A DNA stretch of 18,669 nt, from positions 1 through 18,669 of the forward strand of contig JBDQGZ010000020.1 in the NCBI GenBank assembly GCA_040265115.1, given 5' to 3'. Positions 14,620 through 18,669 of the stretch are shown in pieces; position 1 is the stretch's first letter; the number at the start of each line of letters is the position of its first letter. A model generated the notes under the pieces. The model searched no databases, was not told where the DNA came from, and worked only from the letters and a program-made list of their open reading frames with translations. The DNA is from M55B157 sp040265115. Lineage in GTDB: Bacteria > Actinomycetota > Actinomycetes > S36-B12. The position numbers and the translations under genes are program-made.

Positions 14620-16101
14620 ATGCCTGAGGGAACCGGACGTCAACTCACCGGATGGGATGCTGCGACCTGGCGCACTGCAGCCGGAGACCCTTCGCTTCGA
14701 TCAACGGTCGTCGCGTTGGTGCTGCTCGACAGCGCTCCTAAGTGGAAGCGGCTGCGCAAGCGCATCGACAGGCTCACCCGACTGGTGCCCGTGCTCCGTC
14801 AGCGTCCGATGAGAGGTGCCTTCGGGCTTGCTGCGCCACGTCTCGCCGTTGATCCCGACTTCGACCTCGATCTGCACCTCTACCGCTGGGTGTTGCCTCC
14901 CAAGAGCAGCTGGAACGATCTGCTCACCGTCGCGCGTCGGATGAGCCTCGACGACTTCGATCACAATCGACCGCTGTGGGAGATGGCCCTCGTCGAAGGA
15001 TTGCCGGGCAAACGCGCAGCTGCACTCTTGAAGTTGCATCACTCGATCGCGGACGGGCAGGCGGCCGTGATGATCGGGTTGTCGCTGTTCGAACTTGGCC
15101 CTGATCCCGATCCCAATGAGGCACCTACCCCCGAGCCGCCCGAACCGGAGGCAGCATCGCAGGCCCAGGTCAGTGTTGCCGACATCAGTGACAATGTCCG
15201 ACGCGGAGTGGCGGCCGCGGAACGCGCCGCTGGTTTGCTCGCTGATCTTGCCCGAGGCTCGGTCTCCGACCCGGTGGGCACGTGGAGCCAGGCCCTGGAC
15301 ACGCTGGGCTCGGTCACACGGTTTGCGGCTGTGCCCGACGGTCCGCTGTCACCAGTCATGACCGAGCGGGGGACGACGTACTCCTTCGGCGCCTTCGATC
15401 TGCCTTTCGCCGGGTTGCGCTCAACCGCCAAGAGCCAGGGGCGAAGCGTGAACGACGCCTTTATGGCAGCCGTGGGGATTGGGCTGGATCGTTTCCACGC
15501 TCGACACGGCCTGGTGGCCGACGACTTGCGCTTCAACGTGCCCATCAGCCTGCGTGGTGATCCCGGAGACCGTTCTGGCCAGGCGGCGAATGCGGTCACC
15601 ATCGCGCGTTTCGAGATGCCGATCGCCGGCTTGAGCGTGACTGAGCGGATGGATGTCGCACACGAGATTGTCGAACGTTGGCGCGATGAGCCTGCGCTCC
15701 GGATGGCCGATCCACTCGCCGAGGTGAGCTGGCTTATTCCCATGCCCGTGCTCACCCAGGCGGCACGAGCGAGCGATGTGACGACGAGTAACGTCCCCGG
15801 ACCGCCCATCCCGCTCTACCTTGCCGGCGCGCGGGCCGTGGGAATGTATCCCCTCGTGGCCACGATCGGGGCGGCGGTCAACGTCACCATGGTGACCTAC
15901 GACGGCTCAGCCTTCGTGGGGATCTCAGCTGATGACCGGGCGGTTCCGGACCTGGCGGAGCTGCTCGAGGATCTTCGGGTCGGCTTTGCCGAGGTCACTG
16001 ATCAGCCGGTGGGACCGCTCGATCCACTGATTCGGCCCCGGAAGGCCGACGGCACGCCGAAGGCGAGAGCGGTGCGTGAAGCGGCCACGGAAACGCGGTA
16101 A
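14620..16101 (+). CDS. WS/DGAT-type acyltransferase (wax ester synthase / diacylglycerol acyltransferase)
   Basis: Enzymes of this family use acyl-CoA to acylate diacylglycerol or long-chain alcohols, making storage lipid at the membrane. The 493-residue length is typical. The catalytic motif HHSIADG is at residues 140-146 within LKLHHSIADGQAAV. It is preceded by DHNRPLWEMALVEGL, and the C-terminal domain carries SNVPGPPIPLYLAGA and AAVNVTMVTYDG. A Pro/Glu/Ala-rich stretch (about 168-190) links the two halves. The N-terminal GWDAATWRTA replaces the commoner SPLDASF pattern, as in a divergent actinobacterial subfamily. The product could be triacylglycerol, wax ester or another acylated lipid, and the sequence cannot decide. 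Its place between yebC and ruvC gives no functional clue. Confidence 0.87.
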   Translation: MPEGTGRQLTGWDAATWRTAAGDPSLRSTVVALVLLDSAPKWKRLRKRIDRLTRLVPVLRQRPMRGAFGLAAPRLAVDPDFDLDLHLYRWVLPPKSSWNDLLTVARRMSLDDFDHNRPLWEMALVEGLPGKRAAALLKLHHSIADGQAAVMIGLSLFELGPDPDPNEAPTPEPPEPEAASQAQVSVADISDNVRRGVAAAERAAGLLADLARGSVSDPVGTWSQALDTLGSVTRFAAVPDGPLSPVMTERGTTYSFGAFDLPFAGLRSTAKSQGRSVNDAFMAAVGIGLDRFHARHGLVADDLRFNVPISLRGDPGDRSGQAANAVTIARFEMPIAGLSVTERMDVAHEIVERWRDEPALRMADPLAEVSWLIPMPVLTQAARASDVTTSNVPGPPIPLYLAGARAVGMYPLVATIGAAVNVTMVTYDGSAFVGISADDRAVPDLAELLEDLRVGFAEVTDQPVGPLDPLIRPRKADGTPKARAVREAATETR

Positions 16102-16106
16102 CGTCC

Positions 16107-16120
16107 CGTACACCTGTTCG
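16107..16120 (+). promoter_or_regulatory. LexA-binding SOS box upstream of ruvCAB
   Basis: CGTAC-ACCT-GTTCG matches the actinobacterial SOS box CGAAC-N4-GTTCG at 9 of 10 fixed positions, with the preferred purine right after CGTAC. It starts 5 bases after the acyltransferase stop codon and 144 bases before the ruvC ATG. A -10-like TAACGT (16099-16104) lies directly upstream, so bound LexA would cover the predicted transcript start. ruvCAB is SOS-controlled in mycobacteria, which supports the call. Confidence 0.6.
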
Positions 16121-16160
16121 TCTGAGCGAGTCGCGGTCTGGTCGCCCCAGGCGTCCGGGT

Positions 16161-16180
16161 GTCGACCGGGAGCGGTCGAC
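16161..16180 (+). other. Hairpin in the ruvC leader
   Basis: GTCGACC (16161-16167) and GGTCGAC (16174-16180) form a perfect 7-bp stem around the loop GGGAGC, 70 bases before ruvC. If transcription starts at the SOS box it lies in the 5' leader. Otherwise it could end the upstream acyltransferase transcript. No T-tract follows. Confidence 0.4.
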
Positions 16181-16250
16181 TCGTGGCACGCGATCGCAGC
16201 ACACGGTCACGGCACAGGATCACGACACATGATGGGGCCAGGGAGCGCGC

Positions 16251-16778
16251 ATGCGGGTGATGGGGATCGACCCCGGGTTGACCCGTTGTGGTGTGGGCGT
16301 GGTCGCTGTGTCAGCGGGTCGCAGGCTTGATCTCGTCCATGTCGAGGTGCTGCGCACCCCGACCGAGGATGAACTCGGCGATCGTCTGCTCACCCTCGAG
16401 CGTCACATCGACCGCCTCGTCGATACTCACGCCCCTGATCGGGTGTCGATCGAACGAGTCTTCGCCCAGCACAACGTGCGCACGGCGATGGGGACGGCCC
16501 AGGCGGGGGCAGTGGCCGTTCTTATTGCGGCGCGTCGCGGGTTGCCGGTGTCATGGCGCACGCCCACCGAGGTGAAGGCGGCGGTGACAGGTTCAGGTCG
16601 GGCGGACAAAGCGCAGGTGACAGCGATGATCAAACGCTTGCTCAATATCGACGCTCCGCTGAAGCCAGCGGATGCTGCCGACGCTCTTGCACTGGCCATC
16701 ACCGACATCTGGCGATTCGGGGGTGAGCAGCGCTACGCCGATGCGCTCGCCTCTCACGCGGCAGGTAGCCCACGATGA
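16251..16778 (+). CDS. ruvC: Crossover junction endodeoxyribonuclease RuvC
   Basis: Resolves Holliday junctions by paired nicks, working with RuvAB. The 175-residue protein has the RNase H-like fold and all four acidic catalytic residues: Asp7 in MGIDPGLTRCG, Glu68 in SIERVFAQHN, and Asp141 and Asp144 in PADAADALALAI. The length equals that of most RuvC proteins. The ATG at 16251 has AGGGAG 5 bases upstream. The stop overlaps the ruvA start (ATGA), so ruvC-ruvA are coupled. An SOS box precedes the operon. Confidence 0.97.
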   Translation: MRVMGIDPGLTRCGVGVVAVSAGRRLDLVHVEVLRTPTEDELGDRLLTLERHIDRLVDTHAPDRVSIERVFAQHNVRTAMGTAQAGAVAVLIAARRGLPVSWRTPTEVKAAVTGSGRADKAQVTAMIKRLLNIDAPLKPADAADALALAITDIWRFGGEQRYADALASHAAGSPR

Positions 16779-17377
16779 TCTCGTCCGTCGCCGGAGAAGT
16801 GTCATTCGTGGGAGTTGATCGAGTCGTCATCGATGTTCACGGTATGGGCCTGACACTTCTCTGCACGCCGCAGACCGCCATGCAATCTCGAGTCGGACAA
16901 CGACAGGGCTTCGCCACGGTCCTGGTCGTGCGCGAGGATTCCCTCACGCTGTATGGATTCGCTGACGCCGACGCGCGGGACACCTTCGAAGCGGTGCAGA
17001 CCGTGAGTGGAATCGGGCCCCGCATCGCCCTGGCGCTACTCGGAACCTTGACACCGGATGAGCTCCGCCGGGCCGTGGCGGCAGGTGACCACTCGATCTT
17101 GACAAAGGTTCCGGGAATCGGGGCAAAAGGAGCTCAGCGGATCGTGCTCGAACTTGCCGGACGTATTGCACCCCCGTCGAGTGAAGGATCGGTCCCGGCC
17201 CGGGGTGGTTGGCGCGAAGGTGTGTGCGCGGGCCTGGAGTCCCTGGGCTGGAACCGCAGGGATGCCGAGCGTGCTGTCGAAATGATCGCCCAGCGCGACG
17301 ACCTCGGACTCGAAGGCCCTGATCCGGATCTGGGAACGCTGTTGAAGGCCGCCCTCCAGGCCCTCGATCGAGCCTGA
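16775..17377 (+). CDS. ruvA: Holliday junction branch migration protein RuvA
   Basis: Tetramer that binds the four-way junction and loads the RuvB motor. The 200-residue protein begins MISSVAGEV, as RuvA does. Domain I (OB fold, about 1-65) ends near REDSLTLYGFAD. Domain II has two helix-hairpin-helix motifs, VSGIGPRIALALLG and VPGIGAKGAQRIVLEL. After a short linker (PPSSEGSVPARGG), domain III (from about 145) contains LESLGWNRRDAERAVEMI, which contacts RuvB. The ATG overlaps the ruvC stop by four bases. ruvB follows after 13 bases. Confidence 0.97.
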   Translation: MISSVAGEVSFVGVDRVVIDVHGMGLTLLCTPQTAMQSRVGQRQGFATVLVVREDSLTLYGFADADARDTFEAVQTVSGIGPRIALALLGTLTPDELRRAVAAGDHSILTKVPGIGAKGAQRIVLELAGRIAPPSSEGSVPARGGWREGVCAGLESLGWNRRDAERAVEMIAQRDDLGLEGPDPDLGTLLKAALQALDRA

Positions 17378-17380
17378 GGC

Positions 17381-17385
17381 GGAGG
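17381..17385 (+). promoter_or_regulatory. Ribosome binding site that sets the ruvB start
   Basis: GGAGG lies 5 bases before the ATG at 17391. An in-frame GTG at 17385 overlaps this site and is therefore unlikely to be the start. Confidence 0.7.
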
Positions 17386-17390
17386 TGGAA

Positions 17391-18491
17391 ATGGTGGACC
17401 GCTCCGACGCGGAGGACTGGGACGAGGATCGACTCGTCGATGCTGCTGCGGATCTCGATGACCGTGTGGTCGAGGGGGCGTTGCGTCCGACGGCTCTCGA
17501 GGAGTTCGTGGGTCAAGATCGGGTCCGGGCCCAACTCGGCCTCGTCCTCGAAGCGGCGCGTCGCCGGGAGCGGCCCGCCGATCATGTCTTGCTCTCCGGA
17601 CCGCCCGGGTTGGGCAAGACCACCTTGGCCACGATCATCGCGCGCGAACTGAACGCCCCGTTGCGCATCACCTCGGGCCCCGCACTCCAGCATGCGGGGG
17701 ATCTGGCGGCCGTGCTTTCCAGCCTTCAACCTGGCGAAGTCCTCTTTCTCGATGAAGTGCACCGCACCGCTCGCGCTGCGGAGGAGATGCTCTACATGGC
17801 GATGGAGGATTTCCGTGTCGATGTCGTGATCGGCAAAGGTCCGGGGGCCACCGCCGTCCCCCTCGATCTGGCCCCCTTCACGTTGGTGGCGGCCACGACG
17901 CGCGCCGGGCTCCTGCCCGGACCGCTTCGGGACCGCTTCGGTTTCACCGCGCATCTGGACTTCTACGATCCGGCGGATCTGGAGGCGATCCTTGTGCGGT
18001 CGGCCTCGCTTCTCGGGATCGACGCCGACGAGCCGGGGATCGCCGAGATCGCCCACCGCTCCCGGGGCACCCCCCGCATCGCCAATCGACTGCTCCGAAG
18101 GGTTCGCGACTGGGCGCAGGTTCATGGGGATGGCCGGATCACGCACACGTCCGCCCAGGCCGCGCTCGACCTTTATGAGGTGGATCCCCGCGGTCTGGAC
18201 CGACTCGACCGAGCAGTGCTCGAGGCGCTCGTGTCCCGATTCGGTGGAGGCCCGGTGGGTCTGTCCACCCTGGCCGTGGCTGTGGGGGAGGAAACCGAGA
18301 CCGTCGAGGGGGTGGCCGAACCCTTCCTCGTACGCGAAGGTCTACTGCTGCGGACCCCACGCGGAAGGGTGGCAACACCGGCTGCCTGGGAGCACCTGGG
18401 ACTGCGACCTCCGGCGGCCGGATCGGTCCCGGATCAACCCGCTTTGGACTTCACCGGCCCGCAGGAGCCATCCCCGGACCCTGAACGCTAG
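17391..18491 (+). CDS. ruvB: Holliday junction branch migration helicase RuvB
   Basis: AAA+ ATPase ring that drives branch migration at RuvA-bound junctions. The 366-residue protein carries Walker A GPPGLGKTT (residues 70-78) and Walker B LFLDEVH (Asp121, Glu122). It also has sensor 1 VAATTRAG, the arginine-finger region GPLRDRFGF and sensor 2 RGTPRIANRLLRRVRD. The C-terminal winged helix includes VGLSTLAVAVGEETETVE. The N-terminal acidic extension (DRSDAEDWDEDRLVDAAAD) is usual in actinobacteria, as is the short Pro-rich tail. The FLDEVH form is a mild variant of the common FIDEIH. Third gene of the SOS-linked ruvCAB operon. Confidence 0.97.
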   Translation: MVDRSDAEDWDEDRLVDAAADLDDRVVEGALRPTALEEFVGQDRVRAQLGLVLEAARRRERPADHVLLSGPPGLGKTTLATIIARELNAPLRITSGPALQHAGDLAAVLSSLQPGEVLFLDEVHRTARAAEEMLYMAMEDFRVDVVIGKGPGATAVPLDLAPFTLVAATTRAGLLPGPLRDRFGFTAHLDFYDPADLEAILVRSASLLGIDADEPGIAEIAHRSRGTPRIANRLLRRVRDWAQVHGDGRITHTSAQAALDLYEVDPRGLDRLDRAVLEALVSRFGGGPVGLSTLAVAVGEETETVEGVAEPFLVREGLLLRTPRGRVATPAAWEHLGLRPPAAGSVPDQPALDFTGPQEPSPDPER

Positions 18492-18507
18492 GGTGTCGTG
18501 GTTGGAA

Positions 18508-18529
18508 GCGGTGTCCCCAAGGGTGCCGC
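18508..18529 (+). terminator. Possible hairpin between ruvB and yajC
   Basis: GCGG (18508-18511) pairs with CCGC (18526-18529), and inside it CCC (18515-18517) pairs with GGG (18521-18523) around CAA, with a small internal loop. No T-tract is present. It might end the ruvCAB transcript, but it is weak. Confidence 0.25.
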
Positions 18530-18567
18530 AGTCGTGAGATTCGACGTCATCAAGCGAGGTGGAACCG

Positions 18568-18669
18568 TTGGACAGCCTGGGCGCCCTGTTGCCCATCCTT
18601 CTCATCGGGGTGGTGTTCTACCTGCTCATCATGCGTCCTGCGCGCAACCGGCAAAAGCAGCAGCAGCAG
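18568..18669 (+). CDS. yajC: Preprotein translocase accessory subunit YajC, C-terminus cut off by the window edge
   Basis: YajC is a small single-span membrane protein that associates with SecDF and the Sec translocon. Only the first 34 residues are visible. They give a hydrophobic span ALLPILLIGVVFYLLIM followed by RPARNRQKQQQQ, the family's characteristic basic RPxRxRQK segment right after the membrane helix. The start is a TTG with GAGGTGG (18556-18562) 5 bases upstream; no in-frame ATG fits better. Position after ruvB is the standard actinobacterial order, where secD and secF usually follow. The run of CAG codons at the edge lies in the normally charged, Gln-rich stretch. Confidence 0.88.
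   Translation, partial: MDSLGALLPILLIGVVFYLLIMRPARNRQKQQQQ

Noticed and set aside
16944..18146. 400-residue open frame on the minus strand across ruvA and ruvB
   Set aside because: It lies fully antisense to two confidently identified genes, is Arg/Pro/Gly-rich with no recognisable motif, and is typical of spurious frames in high-GC DNA.

Overview
The window is ordinary chromosomal DNA from a high-GC Gram-positive bacterium (Actinomycetota). Three things point there: strongly GC-biased codon use with many GTG starts; a lipid pathway (phosphatidylinositol phosphate synthase, a phosphatidylinositol mannoside acyltransferase and a PimA-type mannosyltransferase) that is characteristic of actinobacteria; and the gene order thrS - HIT - PIM genes - pdxST - yebC - ruvCAB - yajC, which is a conserved actinobacterial neighbourhood. 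I cannot name the genus from the sequence alone.

Left part (1-2750): a truncated FUSC/aromatic-acid-exporter-like membrane protein and two tRNA genes (Cys-GCA, Gly-GCC) lie on the minus strand. The tRNA pair has a readable sigma-70-type promoter. On the plus strand an overlapping gene pair, pabB-pabC, makes p-aminobenzoate for folate and ends at a strong hairpin. tRNA-Val(CAC) follows.

Middle (2750-7650): threonyl-tRNA synthetase and a HIT-family nucleotide-binding protein are two bases apart. They converge on a minus-strand EF-G-like GTPase (EF-G2 type), and the two facing stop codons overlap in one CTAG. This EF-G paralogue lacks the catalytic histidine of translational GTPases.

Envelope operon (7643-12126): pgsA-type PI-phosphate synthase, PIM acyltransferase, PimA mannosyltransferase, a small membrane-anchored LemA-like protein and a DUF3048 lipoprotein are chained, every junction overlapping by 1-4 bases. 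The first three build phosphatidylinositol mannosides at the inner face of the membrane. The last two are uncharacterised and are the best candidates for something new here.

Right part (12150-18669): pdxS-pdxT (the two subunits of pyridoxal 5'-phosphate synthase), yebC, a WS/DGAT-type acyltransferase, then ruvC-ruvA-ruvB (Holliday junction branch migration and resolution) behind a near-consensus actinobacterial LexA (SOS) box. The truncated start of yajC closes the window and probably leads into secD-secF. I see no mobile element, CRISPR array, prophage or obvious novel defence system. No intergenic stretch exceeds about 150 bases, and all but four genes point rightward.
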